Positions 1 through 9,576 of a DNA stretch of 64,000 bases are shown piece after piece (within the stretch, counting starts at the first letter, position 1; every line of letters starts with the position of its first letter). The stretch covers positions 62,001 to 126,000 of the forward strand of contig CALSLW010000003.1 in NCBI GenBank assembly GCA_943787295.1, given 5' to 3'. The notes under the pieces are model-generated. The model was not told where the DNA came from. It was given only the letters and a program-made list of their open reading frames with translations, and did no database searches. The position numbers were made by a program, and so were the translations under genes. The stretch is from an uncultured Flavobacteriaceae bacterium. GTDB taxonomy: Bacteria > Bacteroidota > Bacteroidia > Flavobacteriales > Flavobacteriaceae.

Positions 1-1256
1 TAGCGATTTCTGTTGAAAAAGAAGCCGCGGGCCCTCCAGCGGGATATCCCGTCAATATAGAATTAAGCGGTGAAGATTATAGCGAGCTCATTCAAATTGC
101 CGAAGAGCTTAAAAACTTTCTAAATAACGAAAGTATTCCAGGAGTCGAAGAGATAAAAGTCGACGTCAACAAAAGTAAACCTGGTTTAGTGGTCAACATC
201 GACCGAAGAAAATCTGGGAGTTTAGGCATTGCTGCTGGACAAATTGGGCAGCAATTGCGTCGTGCCCTCTTTGGAGAAAAAGCAGGGATCTACAAAAAAA
301 ATGGAGAAGATTATGACATCAATGTACGTTTTGATGAAAAAGACCAAAACGACACTGGCGTATTACTCGATCAGTACATTGTCTTTAGAGATCAAGCCAC
401 AGGTAGAATCAAAGAAATCCCTGTAAGTGCAATGGTCGAAATTGAAAACGCGAATTCCTTTAGTGCCATTAAACACAAAGATTTAAGAAGAGTAGTAACC
501 GTTTACTCTGCAGTATTAGCAGGCTACAATGCAAATGAAGTTGTGGATCACGTTAAAGAAAGTATCAGTGGTTTTGATGGCTTCCCTAGAGATGTCGATT
601 ATAAACTCACCGGAGAAGTGGCCGAGCAAGAAAAGAATATGAGCTTCCTTTTAGGTGCTTTAGGGACTGCCTTAGGCTTGATTGTTTTCTTACTGGTTAT
701 ACAGTTTAATTCTATCTCAAATCCACTTATTATATTACTTTCTATCTTTTTGAGTTTTACGGGAGTATTATACGGAATTAGTGTTTTCTCTATGCCTTTT
801 GTGATCATGATGACCATGATGGGAATCATCTCTCTCTCTGGAATTGTGGTGAACAATGGGGTGGTCTTGATTGACTATACCCAATTATTAATTGCGCGAA
901 AGAAAGAAGAATTAGGGATTCCCTTTGAACAAATGTTACCCAGAATAGAAGCAAGAGAAGCCATTGTTATGGGAGGAGCAGCGCGTTTACGCCCGGTATT
1001 ACTAACCGCCATAACCACCATTTTAGGTTTAATTCCACTAGCAACAGGCTTGAACATTAACTTCTTAACCCTGATTACAGATTGGGATGCAAATGTATAT
1101 GTAGGAGGAGATAATGTTATTTTCTGGGGTCCATTAGCTTGGACGGTTATCTTTGGATTGTCCTTTGCGACTTTCCTTACCCTAGTGATCGTCCCTGCCT
1201 GTTTTTACCTCGTTTACCGATTAAAATTGAGGATAAACGCCTGGAGAAACAAATAA
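1..1256 (+). CDS. RND efflux transporter permease, C-terminal part (5' end outside window)
   Basis: The reading frame is open from the window edge (codons in phase with base 3) to a TAA at 1254-1256, so only the C-terminal ~418 residues are present. The first visible segment ([14 protein letters not shown]) and the following beta-alpha stretch match the periplasmic porter domain of AcrB/HAE1-type resistance-nodulation-division pumps. Hydrophobic helices follow ([54 protein letters not shown], then two near the end). The motif [13 protein letters not shown] and the run [21 protein letters not shown] are typical of the second half of these inner-membrane, proton-driven pumps. The substrate cannot be read from this fragment. 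The membrane-fusion and outer-membrane partners, if encoded nearby, lie upstream of the window. aspS follows after 40 bp. Confidence 0.93.
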   Translation, partial: AISVEKEAAGPPAGYPVNIELSGEDYSELIQIAEELKNFLNNESIPGVEEIKVDVNKSKPGLVVNIDRRKSGSLGIAAGQIGQQLRRALFGEKAGIYKKNGEDYDINVRFDEKDQNDTGVLLDQYIVFRDQATGRIKEIPVSAMVEIENANSFSAIKHKDLRRVVTVYSAVLAGYNANEVVDHVKESISGFDGFPRDVDYKLTGEVAEQEKNMSFLLGALGTALGLIVFLLVIQFNSISNPLIILLSIFLSFTGVLYGISVFSMPFVIMMTMMGIISLSGIVVNNGVVLIDYTQLLIARKKEELGIPFEQMLPRIEAREAIVMGGAARLRPVLLTAITTILGLIPLATGLNINFLTLITDWDANVYVGGDNVIFWGPLAWTVIFGLSFATFLTLVIVPACFYLVYRLKLRINAWRNK

Positions 1257-1271
1257 GAAGAAAGAACTTAA

Positions 1272-1279
1272 TACCTTTG
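1272..1279 (+). promoter_or_regulatory. candidate -7 element upstream of aspS
   Basis: TACCTTTG is an exact match to the Bacteroidota -7 consensus TAnnTTTG and lies 17 bp before the aspS ATG. I see no TTG at the usual -33 distance, so this is a half-site only. Confidence 0.35.
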
Positions 1280-1296
1280 GAAAGAATTCACTTTCT

Positions 1297-3054
1297 ATGT
1301 TAAGAACAACTAATTGCGGGGCATTGACCCTAGCACAACTTGGAGAAGAAGTTACCCTCGCAGGATGGGTACAAAAAACAAGAAATAAAGGCTTTATGCT
1401 TTGGGTTGATTTACGCGATCGCTATGGCATCACCCAAATCATTTTTGATGAAGAACGCAGCCCTAAAGCAGTCATGGAACAAGCCCAAGACCTAGGCCGT
1501 GAATTTGTCATTCAAGTAACTGGAAATGTGATTGAAAGAGAATCTAAAAACCCAAAGCTCCCTACTGGAGAAATTGAGATTTTAGCCCAATCTTTGACCG
1601 TTTTAAATCAAGCGAAAACGCCTCCTTTTACCATTGAAAATGAAACCGATGGTGGAGAAGAACTGCGCATGAAGTACCGCTATCTAGATATTAGAAGAAA
1701 CCCAGTACGTGAAAATTTAGTTTTTCGTTCTAAGGTTAGTTTAGCCATTCGCAACTACCTTTCTGCACACGATTTTATCGATGTAGAAACCCCTTATTTA
1801 ATCAAATCTACTCCAGAGGGAGCACGAGATTTTGTCGTACCTTCTCGCATGAATGAAGGACAATTCTATGCCCTTCCGCAATCTCCACAAACCTTTAAGC
1901 AGTTGTTGATGGTAGGTGGAATGGACAAATATTTCCAAATCGTAAAATGTTTTAGAGATGAAGATTTACGTGCCGACCGTCAACCAGAATTCACCCAGAT
2001 CGATTGTGAGATGACCTTTGTAGAGCAAGAAGATATCTTGCAACAATTTGAAGGCTTATTACAACATTTGCTCAAAGAAATTAAAGGAGTAGAAACAGGA
2101 ACTTTCCCACGTATGACCTATGCAGAAGCCATGGCAAAATACGGGAACGATAAACCCGATATCCGTTTTGGGATGGAGTTTGCAGAGCTGAATGACTTGG
2201 CTAAAAATAAAGGCTTTAACGTCTTTGATCAACAAGAATTGATTGTAGGGATTGCCGTGCCCGGTGCAGCAACTTACACTAGAAAACAAATTGATAAATT
2301 AATCGATTGGGTCAAGCGTCCACAAATTGGTGCGAATGGTTTAGTCTGGGTAAAATGCAATGAAGATGGTAGCTATAAATCCTCTGTCGATAAGTTTTAT
2401 GGGCAAGAAGATTTGGCCAAATGGGCCAAAGCAAGTGGCGCCAATGCAGGAGATTTAATTCTAGTAATGGCTGGAGACACCCACAAGACCAGAACGCAAC
2501 TTTCTGCTTTGCGCATGGAATTAGCAGAGCAATTAGGCTTGAGAAAGCCTAATGAATTTGCTCCGCTTTGGGTGATTGATTTCCCATTATTAGAGTGGGA
2601 TGAAGACAGCCAGCGGTACCACGCCATGCACCACCCTTTTACAGCACCAAAACCTGAACAAATCGATTTGCTTGAGATAGATCCAGGGACAGTCAATGCG
2701 AACGCCTATGATTTAGTCCTCAACGGAAACGAAATCGGGGGGGGGTCTATTCGAATTCACGATGCAGCTACCCAAGAAAGAATGTTTGCGTTATTAGGTT
2801 TTAGCGAAGAAGAAGCACAAGCACAATTTGGCTTCCTGATGGAAGCCTTCCAATACGGCGCGCCTCCTCACGGCGGAATTGCATTAGGATTAGATCGCTT
2901 AGTCGCGCTGTTAGGGGGCCAAGAAACCATTCGTGATTTTATCGCTTTCCCTAAAAACAACAGCGGCCGTGATTTGATGATTGATGCTCCATCTCCGATT
3001 GATGCCACTCAATTAGAAGAACTCTATTTAAACTTAATTCCTAAAGAAGATTAG
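1297..3054 (+). CDS. aspS: aspartyl-tRNA synthetase
   Basis: This 585-residue class IIb synthetase charges tRNA-Asp in the cytoplasm; the length is that of a bacterial-type AspRS. An N-terminal OB-fold anticodon-binding domain (about residues 1-105, with [22 protein letters not shown]) is followed by the class II core: [18 protein letters not shown] (motif 2) and [13 protein letters not shown] (motif 3). Between them lies the bacterial insertion domain. The conserved [12 protein letters not shown] segment is encoded by an uninterrupted run of nine G (2737-2745), which is unusual in such an AT-rich gene. The start is ATG 1297, after which [10 protein letters not shown] agrees with the family N-terminus. 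A small membrane-protein gene follows with almost no gap. Confidence 0.97.
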   Translation: MLRTTNCGALTLAQLGEEVTLAGWVQKTRNKGFMLWVDLRDRYGITQIIFDEERSPKAVMEQAQDLGREFVIQVTGNVIERESKNPKLPTGEIEILAQSLTVLNQAKTPPFTIENETDGGEELRMKYRYLDIRRNPVRENLVFRSKVSLAIRNYLSAHDFIDVETPYLIKSTPEGARDFVVPSRMNEGQFYALPQSPQTFKQLLMVGGMDKYFQIVKCFRDEDLRADRQPEFTQIDCEMTFVEQEDILQQFEGLLQHLLKEIKGVETGTFPRMTYAEAMAKYGNDKPDIRFGMEFAELNDLAKNKGFNVFDQQELIVGIAVPGAATYTRKQIDKLIDWVKRPQIGANGLVWVKCNEDGSYKSSVDKFYGQEDLAKWAKASGANAGDLILVMAGDTHKTRTQLSALRMELAEQLGLRKPNEFAPLWVIDFPLLEWDEDSQRYHAMHHPFTAPKPEQIDLLEIDPGTVNANAYDLVLNGNEIGGGSIRIHDAATQERMFALLGFSEEEAQAQFGFLMEAFQYGAPPHGGIALGLDRLVALLGGQETIRDFIAFPKNNSGRDLMIDAPSPIDATQLEELYLNLIPKED

Positions 3055-3056
3055 TG

Positions 3057-3311
3057 ATGCGTTACTTGCTCAACAGTTTATTTTGGGGAGGGGTGGCGAG
3101 TCTGTTTTATGGCTTTTACCACAAGAACGTTGTGGACTATACAGCAGGAGAAAAATGGATTGGTTTTTCTGTTTTATGGCTCACTTTCATCTATTTACCT
3201 ATTTTTTTAGTATATCGCTGGAAAGGAAAAAAATTAGAAGACTACACACTTACTGACAATAACTTTGCGAAAATGCGTGATAAAAAAGAGAAAAACCCTG
3301 AAAATCAATAA
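3057..3311 (+). CDS. small two-span membrane protein, unknown function
   Basis: This 84-residue protein begins at ATG 3057, two bases after the aspS stop; a GTG at 3054 overlapping the aspS TAG would add one residue. It has two hydrophobic segments (about residues 2-20, LLNSLFWGGVASLFYGFYH, and 35-54, WIGFSVLWLTFIYLPIFLVY) followed by a charged C-terminal tail rich in K, D and E. The topology suggests a short hairpin membrane protein with a cytoplasmic tail. It is probably co-transcribed with aspS. I do not recognise a named family. Confidence 0.7.
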   Translation: MRYLLNSLFWGGVASLFYGFYHKNVVDYTAGEKWIGFSVLWLTFIYLPIFLVYRWKGKKLEDYTLTDNNFAKMRDKKEKNPENQ

Positions 3312-3362
3312 TTTTTAATATTAATTTACAATACCGTAACAGTAGAATTAGAAAGTTTAACG

Positions 3363-3370
3363 TACTTTTG
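3363..3370 (+). promoter_or_regulatory. candidate -7 element for the cold-shock gene
   Basis: TACTTTTG matches TAnnTTTG exactly and lies 20 bp upstream of the cold-shock ATG. No convincing -33 TTG is present at 17-23 nt. Confidence 0.4.
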
Positions 3371-3390
3371 CTGATATTATAATATATAAC

Positions 3391-3582
3391 ATGACAGGTA
3401 CAGTTAAATTTTTTATTGGGTCAAAGGGATATGGATTTATCACCAATGACGAAACAGGCGAAGATATCTTCGTCCACGCAACATCTCTCAATGGGGAAGA
3501 ACTCAACGAGGGTGACAAAGTAGAATACGAAGAAGAAGACGGCAAAAAAGGAAAAGTGGCAGCACAAGTTTCTCGCCTATAA
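3391..3582 (+). CDS. cold-shock domain protein
   Basis: This 63-residue single cold-shock domain protein should be a five-stranded OB-fold that binds single-stranded RNA or DNA and acts as an RNA chaperone. Both nucleic-acid-binding motifs are visible: RNP1-like KGYGFI (about residues 12-17) and RNP2-like DIFVH (about 25-29). It is slightly shorter than the 66-70 residues of E. coli CspA. It is monocistronic: it has its own -7 element upstream and a strong intrinsic terminator 25 bp after the stop. Whether it is cold-induced or constitutive cannot be told from sequence. Confidence 0.93.
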   Translation: MTGTVKFFIGSKGYGFITNDETGEDIFVHATSLNGEELNEGDKVEYEEEDGKKGKVAAQVSRL

Positions 3583-3607
3583 ATATTTACATTTTATTTT
3601 GAGTACT

Positions 3608-3632
3608 AAGCACGCTTTGGCGTGCTTTTTTT
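3608..3632 (+). terminator. intrinsic terminator of the cold-shock gene
   Basis: An 8-bp perfect stem (3608-3615 with 3620-3627), a 4-nt loop and a run of T at 3626-3632. The T run extends to the stop codon of the convergent tadA gene. There is no T run on the minus side, so it works for the plus strand only. Confidence 0.88.
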
Positions 3633-4065
3633 AGCGCTTTTTTTGAAAAAACCGCAGGAGTAAATCTGCTGCTTCTGCTTCCATCACACCCCCTAAACAA
3701 GTGGTTTTAGGATGGGGATGAACTGCTTGAGAAAGCGCCCCTCTTTTAGGGTCACTAGCAGCATAAACAATACGGTCTAACTGACTCCAATACAAGCCCC
3801 CCATGCACATCACACAGGGTTCTAGTGTAACATAGATGGTGCAGCCTTTCAGGTATTTGCCGCCTAAAAAGTTCGCGGCAGAGGTAATTGCTTGCATTTC
3901 TGCATGGGCAGTAACATCGTTTAATCTTTCTGTTAAGTTATGTGCTCTTGCGATAATTTTTTGATCGATAACAATCACTGCTCCAACAGGTACCTCGTCT
4001 ATCGCGTAGGCTCTTTCGGCTTCATCTAGTGCTTTGCGCATAAAATATTGATCGTCTAATTGCAT
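3631..4065 (-). CDS. tadA: tRNA-specific adenosine deaminase
   Basis: This 144-residue cytidine/deoxycytidylate deaminase-fold enzyme should convert A34 to inosine in tRNA-Arg(ACG). The zinc site is complete: HAEMQAI supplies the histidine ligand and catalytic glutamate (about residues 54-56) and PCVMC supplies the two cysteines (about 84-87). Length and motif spacing fit TadA rather than a free cytosine deaminase, though guanine deaminase-like relatives share the fold. It follows dxs by 2 bp and is probably translated from the same transcript. Confidence 0.9.
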   Translation of the reverse strand: MQLDDQYFMRKALDEAERAYAIDEVPVGAVIVIDQKIIARAHNLTERLNDVTAHAEMQAITSAANFLGGKYLKGCTIYVTLEPCVMCMGGLYWSQLDRIVYAASDPKRGALSQAVHPHPKTTCLGGVMEAEAADLLLRFFQKKR

Positions 4066-4067
4066 AT

Positions 4068-5840
4068 TTATTCTTTTAATAGCAGGCTTAGGCTTGTTGC
4101 AATATGCTTTGCATTTAGTCCAAATTTATCATTTAAAACAGCTGGAGCACCATAGGGAATAAAAGTATCGGCTAAGCCAATTCTTTTCACCTTTGCACTA
4201 TAATGGTGGTCACTAGCCCATTCTATAATTGCACTTCCAACTCCTCCTGCTAAAGCACTGTCTTCAACGGTAAGTACTTTATTAAAATTGGTAAAAACAT
4301 CTTCTAACATACTTTGATCTAGGGGTTTAATTGGCCCTAAGTCGTAGTGAGCTACAAGAGAAGGATCTTCCATTTGAGCAATTGCATCTTTTACCTCTGT
4401 CTTGATCGTACCCGATGAAATTACTGCGACACTTTTTCCATTTTTAAGGCAACTGCCTTTTAGAAGATCGATTGTTTCAAAAGCTAATTCCCAGCTTTCT
4501 AAAGTACCATATCCTCTAGGGTAACGCAGCGCAACAGGTCCTTTTAAAGTTTGTTGGGTAAGTGTGAAAAGCGTATTTCTTAATTGTACTTCATCGCTTG
4601 GGGCAAGTAGGGTCAGATGAGGTAAAGTTCTTAAAAAAGCTAGATCAAAAACCCCGTGGTGGGTGGGACCGTCGTGACCAACTAATCCCGCTCGATCGAT
4701 ACAAAAAAGTACTGGTAGATTTTGCAAGACTACATCGTGTATAATTTGATCATAGGCCCTTTGTAAAAAAGTAGAATAGATGATACAAATGGGTAAAATC
4801 CCCTGGGTAGCCATTCCAGCGGCTAGGGTAACGGCGTGTTGTTCTGCAATCCCTACATCTAAACAACGGTCTGGAAAAAGTTGCATTAAAGGTGTTAAAC
4901 CACTTCCTGTAGGCATGGCAGGCGTGATTGCCATTAAACGGGGGTTTTCTTTAAAAAGTGTAGCCAATGTTTTACCTACAACGGTTTGAAATTTTGTTTT
5001 TCCTAGCTGAGCTTTCTTATTAAGTTTTCCAGTTAAAGGATCAAATTTTCCTGGAGAATGAAAAAGTACTTGGTCTGCTTCTGCAGAAGCGAGTCCCTTG
5101 CCTTTAATGGTTCTTATGTGTAAAATTCTGGGGCCTTGAATTTCTTTAAGATCTTTTAAAGCATTGATTAAAGCATTTAAATCATGCCCATCTACTGGCC
5201 CGCTATAACGAATGTTTAAATGGGTAAAAATGTTTTCTTTTGGTCCTTTAGCCTGATCAATATTTTCAAAAAACTGTTTTAGAGCACCGACACTGGGATC
5301 AATCCCCATGGCGTTGTCATTTAAAACAATAAGTACATTGGCCTGTGTTGTCCCTAAGTGGTTAAGGGCTTCAAATGCCATTCCGCTCGCGATAGAAGCA
5401 TCACCGATGACTGCTATATGTTGTCTGGCTTGTCCAGTAGTTTGATTTGCAATAGCCATCCCTAAAACAGCTGAAAGTGCTGTAGAAGAATGTCCTGTTC
5501 CAAAAGGGTCATAAGGACTTTCTTCTCGTTTTGGAAAGCCACTTAATCCGTCCCATTGTCTTAGACGATCAAATGCTTTTAGACGACCGGTTAACATTTT
5601 ATGACCATAGGCCTGATGTCCTACATCCCAAACCAGTAAATCGTCGGGAGTATTAAATACATAATGAAGAGCAAGGGTTAACTCAACTACACCTAAACTC
5701 GCTCCTAAGTGCCCTTCTTGTGCAGCAACTACTTGAATGATTTCGCTACGCAACTCATCTGCCAATTGAGGTAACTCATTGGGCGATAGTTTCCTCAATT
5801 CAAAAGGAGATTCGATCAAAGGAAGCAAGGCATTTTGCAT
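4068..5840 (-). CDS. dxs: 1-deoxy-D-xylulose-5-phosphate synthase
   Basis: This thiamine-diphosphate enzyme condenses pyruvate and glyceraldehyde 3-phosphate, the entry step of the MEP isoprenoid pathway that feeds the carotenoids encoded further along. At 590 residues it is slightly short for DXS (about 620). Visible features are GHQAYGHKMLTGR near residue 75, the ThDP-binding GDASIASGMAFEALNHLG (about 144-161), the transketolase pyrimidine domain with DRAGLVGHDGPTHHGVFDLAFLR cut into DRAGLVGHDGPTHHG and the adjoining residues, and a C-terminal transketolase domain. The start MQNALLPLIESPF is an ATG. The neighbours are tadA downstream (2 bp) and an orphan gene upstream (27 bp). Confidence 0.96.
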   Translation of the reverse strand: MQNALLPLIESPFELRKLSPNELPQLADELRSEIIQVVAAQEGHLGASLGVVELTLALHYVFNTPDDLLVWDVGHQAYGHKMLTGRLKAFDRLRQWDGLSGFPKREESPYDPFGTGHSSTALSAVLGMAIANQTTGQARQHIAVIGDASIASGMAFEALNHLGTTQANVLIVLNDNAMGIDPSVGALKQFFENIDQAKGPKENIFTHLNIRYSGPVDGHDLNALINALKDLKEIQGPRILHIRTIKGKGLASAEADQVLFHSPGKFDPLTGKLNKKAQLGKTKFQTVVGKTLATLFKENPRLMAITPAMPTGSGLTPLMQLFPDRCLDVGIAEQHAVTLAAGMATQGILPICIIYSTFLQRAYDQIIHDVVLQNLPVLFCIDRAGLVGHDGPTHHGVFDLAFLRTLPHLTLLAPSDEVQLRNTLFTLTQQTLKGPVALRYPRGYGTLESWELAFETIDLLKGSCLKNGKSVAVISSGTIKTEVKDAIAQMEDPSLVAHYDLGPIKPLDQSMLEDVFTNFNKVLTVEDSALAGGVGSAIIEWASDHHYSAKVKRIGLADTFIPYGAPAVLNDKFGLNAKHIATSLSLLLKE

Positions 5841-5867
5841 GCCCTAAAGGTAGGATATTTCTTACGC

Positions 5868-6542
5868 TTATCCTGCGCCAAAATCTGTCAAGGGTTCAAG
5901 GATCATGCAAAAAGGGTTTTCTTTAAAGGAAAACTCATAAATGTGCTTATCTTCTTCAAGGTATAGGTTAATGGGTTTAATGGGGTAGTGTAATAATAAG
6001 CGATCAATTTCTAGGGAGTTTTTCTTATCTGTAATAATACATAAATCCCCAAAATACAAGCGAGTAGCCATATTAACAGTCAATATTCTCCTCTTATAAT
6101 TTTCTCCATCCTCTTTTGGGGATCTTAAGATTAATTTGCGGATACGCTTTCTAGATTTGATTGACATATTCTGTTGTTGTAAATGTGAAAAGGCAACTTC
6201 TATCACAGAGGGATCTTCAATAAAGTTGAGTAATAACAAGGCTAAAAAATCATTTTTAATCGTCTTGATAAGAGCGGGACTAGCAACAAGGCGTTGACTT
6301 AATAAAGGCGTCTCCAATAAAGTTTCATTTTTAAAGCCGCTAATTCTCTTTTGCCATTTTTTTCTTGAAATAACTGCTTGATACCCAAAAAGATTATAAA
6401 TATGAGTAGGAAGACTTGTAATGATAGATGTAGGGCGTTTACCTAGAGAGCCCACAAACAATAAATCTCCTAAAGTAACATTATTGAAGGCTTCAGGCAA
6501 TAAACTTATTCCATATTGTTTTTTAAATTGAAGAAAATACAT
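5868..6542 (-). CDS. hypothetical protein between polA and dxs
   Basis: This is an unrecognised 224-residue protein if begun at the ATG at 6542; a TTG at 6593 would add 17 residues. It is basic, with clusters such as SRKKWQKRI and KSRKRIRKL, and has no clear signal peptide or membrane span. The segment LLPEAFNNVTLGDLLFVGSLGKRP near the N-terminus and the acidic C-terminal half (EEDKHIYEFSFKENPF) look like an ordinary soluble fold. Base composition is more AT-rich than dxs or polA on either side. It lies in the same direction as both, 111 bp after polA and 27 bp before dxs, so it is probably part of that operon. I cannot assign a function. Confidence 0.6.
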   Translation of the reverse strand: MYFLQFKKQYGISLLPEAFNNVTLGDLLFVGSLGKRPTSIITSLPTHIYNLFGYQAVISRKKWQKRISGFKNETLLETPLLSQRLVASPALIKTIKNDFLALLLLNFIEDPSVIEVAFSHLQQQNMSIKSRKRIRKLILRSPKEDGENYKRRILTVNMATRLYFGDLCIITDKKNSLEIDRLLLHYPIKPINLYLEEDKHIYEFSFKENPFCMILEPLTDFGAG

Positions 6543-6653
6543 CTTATAGCTTAAACTTAAATTTCTGAATTTAATTTCAAAAGTGGTAATCAAAGTTGTA
6601 AAAACGGTAAGATTATGTAATAAGCGTAGGGTTTAAAGTAATATTTGTATTTT

Positions 6654-9479
6654 TTAATGGGCTTCCAACCAATTTTCGCCTATCCCGACTTCAACCAGTA
6701 AAGGCACCTCGAGTGAAAAAGCATTTTCCATTTCTTCTTTTACCATCGCACTTAAAGTTTCGACCTCTGCTCTAGGCACATCAAAGACCAATTCATCATG
6801 CACTTGTAATAACATTTTGCTTTGCCAATTTTCTTTTTCCATGCGACGATGAATGTTGATCATGGCGATTTTAATGATGTCTGCGGCACTACCTTGAATG
6901 GGAGCATTGACTGCATTGCGTTCTGCAGCACCGCGAACAATAGCATTTTGAGAATTGATGTCTTTTAAATAGCGACGACGACCTAGCACCGTTGTTACAT
7001 AGCCATTTTCTCGGGCTAGATCGACTTGATCGCTCATATAGGCTTTGAGCTTAGGATAAGTCGCATAATAGGCTTCGATGAGTTCTTTGGCCTCTGTTCT
7101 GTTTAAATTGGTCTGTTGACTTAAACCAAAGGCAGATACCCCGTAGACAATCCCAAAGTTGACTGTCTTTGCATTAGAGCGTTGCTCTCTGGTAACTTCT
7201 TCTAAGGCTACGCCAAAAACTTTTGCTGCAGTGGTGGCGTGAATATCTTCCCCATTTTGAAAGGCTTCTAACATGGCTGGATCCTTACTTAAGGCGGCGA
7301 TAATACGCAGTTCAATCTGAGAGTAATCTGCCGCTAAAAGCACGTGATCCTTGTCTCGAGGGATAAAGGCTTTGCGCACCTGCTTTCCTCGTTCTGTTCG
7401 AATGGGAATGTTTTGCAAGTTTGGTTGATTTGAGCTCAAGCGTCCTGTGGCGGCAACGGCCTGATTGTAAACGGTATGAATTCGTCCAGTTTTAGGGTTA
7501 ATTTCTTCTGGCAGCGCCTTGACATAGGTACTCTGTAGTTTGTTGACAGAGCGATATTCGAGAATGTCGGCAACAATTTGATGGTCTTTTGCCAGGTAAC
7601 TCAACACATCTTCGGCGGTGGAATACTGCCCTGTCTTAGTCTTTTTTGGCTTATCCACCAGTTTTAGTTTTTCAAATAAGATGGGCCCTAATTGCTTTGG
7701 CGAAGCCAAATTAAACTCCTCGCCCGCTTGTTCAAAGATGCTTTTCTCTAAACGGGTGATATCGCTGGCCAGTTCGCTTTCAAATTCTTTGAGGTAGGCG
7801 GTGTTTAAGTTAATGCCTTCTTGCTCCATGGCGGTCAAGACTTCCACTAAAGGGAGTTCAACCTCATTAAAGAGTTTCCCGTTTTCTGCCGCGGCGAGTT
7901 CTTGATCAAAAAATTGCTTGAGTTGCAGGGTGATATCGGCATCTTCTACCGCGTATTCTGTCTGTTTTTCTAAAGGGACATCACGCATAGAGCCTTGGTT
8001 TTTCCCTTTTTTACCAATCAATTCAGTGATGGATTGTGGCTCGTATTGCAAATAAGTACTTGCCAGTATGTCCATGCTGTGACGACGATCTGGATTAATC
8101 AAATAATGCGCGATCAAGGTGTCGTATAAGGGTCCCACTACCTTGAGTTGATAGTTCGATAAAACCTTTAAGTCATATTTGAGATTATGTCCTATTTTTT
8201 CAATGTTGGGGTTTTCAAAAAAGGGGCGTAGTTGGTCGATCACTTTGGCTGCTTGAGCAGCCACTGCTGGGACGTGAACATAATAGCCTGTGCCTACTTC
8301 CCAACTAAAAGCGATGCCGACTAATTCTGCCTGCAAGGCATTGAGACTAGTGGTTTCTGTATCAAAACAGACCGAGGTTTGTTGGTTTAATTTTTTGACC
8401 AATAAATCAATCTCTAAGGTGGTGTTGATAAATTGATAATGGTGGGGTGTATTGCTCAAATCTTTTTTAGAGGAACTCGCTGCAGTGGCTTCTGTTCCTC
8501 CACCAGCTGAAAATAAATCCATTTGTCCGCTATTAGCTGGTGCACCTTTTTTAGTAGGCGTTGCCGAAACATTTTGCGTCTCTGGGCTCACTTCTCGCCC
8601 AAAGATTTTCTGAATATTTTCCTTCATACGACGGAACTCTAATTCGTCAAAAGTCTCTCCTACAGCGGGGAAGTTAGGTTCAGATAATTCATAGGCTTCT
8701 GCCTCAAAAGTCACGGGTACGTCTAAGAGAATCTTGGCCAATTCTTTTGAGAGCATCCCCAATTCTTTATTCGCTTCTACCTTTTCTTTCATTTTGCCCT
8801 TTAACTGGTCGGTATTTGCTAAAAGACCTTCCATACTTCCGTATTCTTTAAGAAACTTTTTGGCGGTTTTATCGCCTACTCCGGGTAATCCAGGAATATT
8901 ATCGACGGCATCACCCATCATCCCTAAATAATCGATGACCTGTTCTGGGCGTTCAATTTCAAACTTTGCTTGTACTTCTGGAATCCCCCAGATTTCGATA
9001 CCATTACCCATACGGGCGGGGCGGTACATAAATATATTTTCTGACACTAGCTGCGCAAAATCTTTATCTGGGGTAACCATAAAGGTTTTAAAGCCTTCTT
9101 TTTCGGCTTGTTTTGCGAGGGTCCCGATGATGTCATCTGCTTCATAACCCGCCATTTCTACCACGGGGATATGCATGCTTTTTAGAATCGCCTGGATATA
9201 AGGTACGGCAATGCTAATCGCTTCTGGAGTTTCATCTCGGTTAGCCTTATAGGCTTCAAACATTTCGGTTCGTGAAACAGATCCACCTTTGTCAAAACAG
9301 ACTGCTAAATGATCTGGGCGTTCCCGCTTGATCACGTCTAATAAGGAGTTCATAAACCCAAAAATAGCTGAGGTATCCACCCCCTGTGAGTTGATGCGAG
9401 GGTTTTTAATAAAGGCGTAATAGCCGCGAAAAATTAAAGCAAATGCGTCTAGTAAAAAGAGCCGTTTGGGTTGTGACAT
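6654..9479 (-). CDS. polA: DNA polymerase I
   Basis: This 941-residue repair and Okazaki-fragment polymerase has three domains. An N-terminal 5'-3' exonuclease (residues 1-300; FLLDAFALIFRGYYAF, and GYEADDIIGT with acidic metal ligands) is followed by a low-complexity linker near 300-340. A 3'-5' exonuclease domain (about 345-535) retains the DxE site (CFDTETTSL), so proofreading may be active. The family A polymerase domain carries motif A DYSQIELRIIAALS, the finger helix RSNAKTVNFGIVYG and motif C VHDEL near residue 905. The length matches full-size PolA. It has the opposite orientation to the scar region at 9.58-10.15 kb, and its promoter must lie in 9480-9570. Confidence 0.97.
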   Translation of the reverse strand: MSQPKRLFLLDAFALIFRGYYAFIKNPRINSQGVDTSAIFGFMNSLLDVIKRERPDHLAVCFDKGGSVSRTEMFEAYKANRDETPEAISIAVPYIQAILKSMHIPVVEMAGYEADDIIGTLAKQAEKEGFKTFMVTPDKDFAQLVSENIFMYRPARMGNGIEIWGIPEVQAKFEIERPEQVIDYLGMMGDAVDNIPGLPGVGDKTAKKFLKEYGSMEGLLANTDQLKGKMKEKVEANKELGMLSKELAKILLDVPVTFEAEAYELSEPNFPAVGETFDELEFRRMKENIQKIFGREVSPETQNVSATPTKKGAPANSGQMDLFSAGGGTEATAASSSKKDLSNTPHHYQFINTTLEIDLLVKKLNQQTSVCFDTETTSLNALQAELVGIAFSWEVGTGYYVHVPAVAAQAAKVIDQLRPFFENPNIEKIGHNLKYDLKVLSNYQLKVVGPLYDTLIAHYLINPDRRHSMDILASTYLQYEPQSITELIGKKGKNQGSMRDVPLEKQTEYAVEDADITLQLKQFFDQELAAAENGKLFNEVELPLVEVLTAMEQEGINLNTAYLKEFESELASDITRLEKSIFEQAGEEFNLASPKQLGPILFEKLKLVDKPKKTKTGQYSTAEDVLSYLAKDHQIVADILEYRSVNKLQSTYVKALPEEINPKTGRIHTVYNQAVAATGRLSSNQPNLQNIPIRTERGKQVRKAFIPRDKDHVLLAADYSQIELRIIAALSKDPAMLEAFQNGEDIHATTAAKVFGVALEEVTREQRSNAKTVNFGIVYGVSAFGLSQQTNLNRTEAKELIEAYYATYPKLKAYMSDQVDLARENGYVTTVLGRRRYLKDINSQNAIVRGAAERNAVNAPIQGSAADIIKIAMINIHRRMEKENWQSKMLLQVHDELVFDVPRAEVETLSAMVKEEMENAFSLEVPLLVEVGIGENWLEAH

Positions 9480-9576
9480 CGTCTATTGATTTATCCCAAC
9501 AAGATATTAATTTTCAATTATGAATGATCAATTAGAATTAGGAATTGCGGTCTGTCCCCTTAAATTTTTATTCTGA
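9480..9576. other. intergenic region 5' of polA with a REP-transposase-like string
   Basis: This AT-rich stretch must hold the polA promoter, but I see no exact TAnnTTTG on the minus strand. Its inner part contains, on the minus strand, AATTTAAGGGGACAGACC (9551-9568). This resembles a string I remember from regions flanking REP-associated tyrosine transposase genes. No transposase gene is present. The rest shows no coding potential. Confidence 0.3.
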
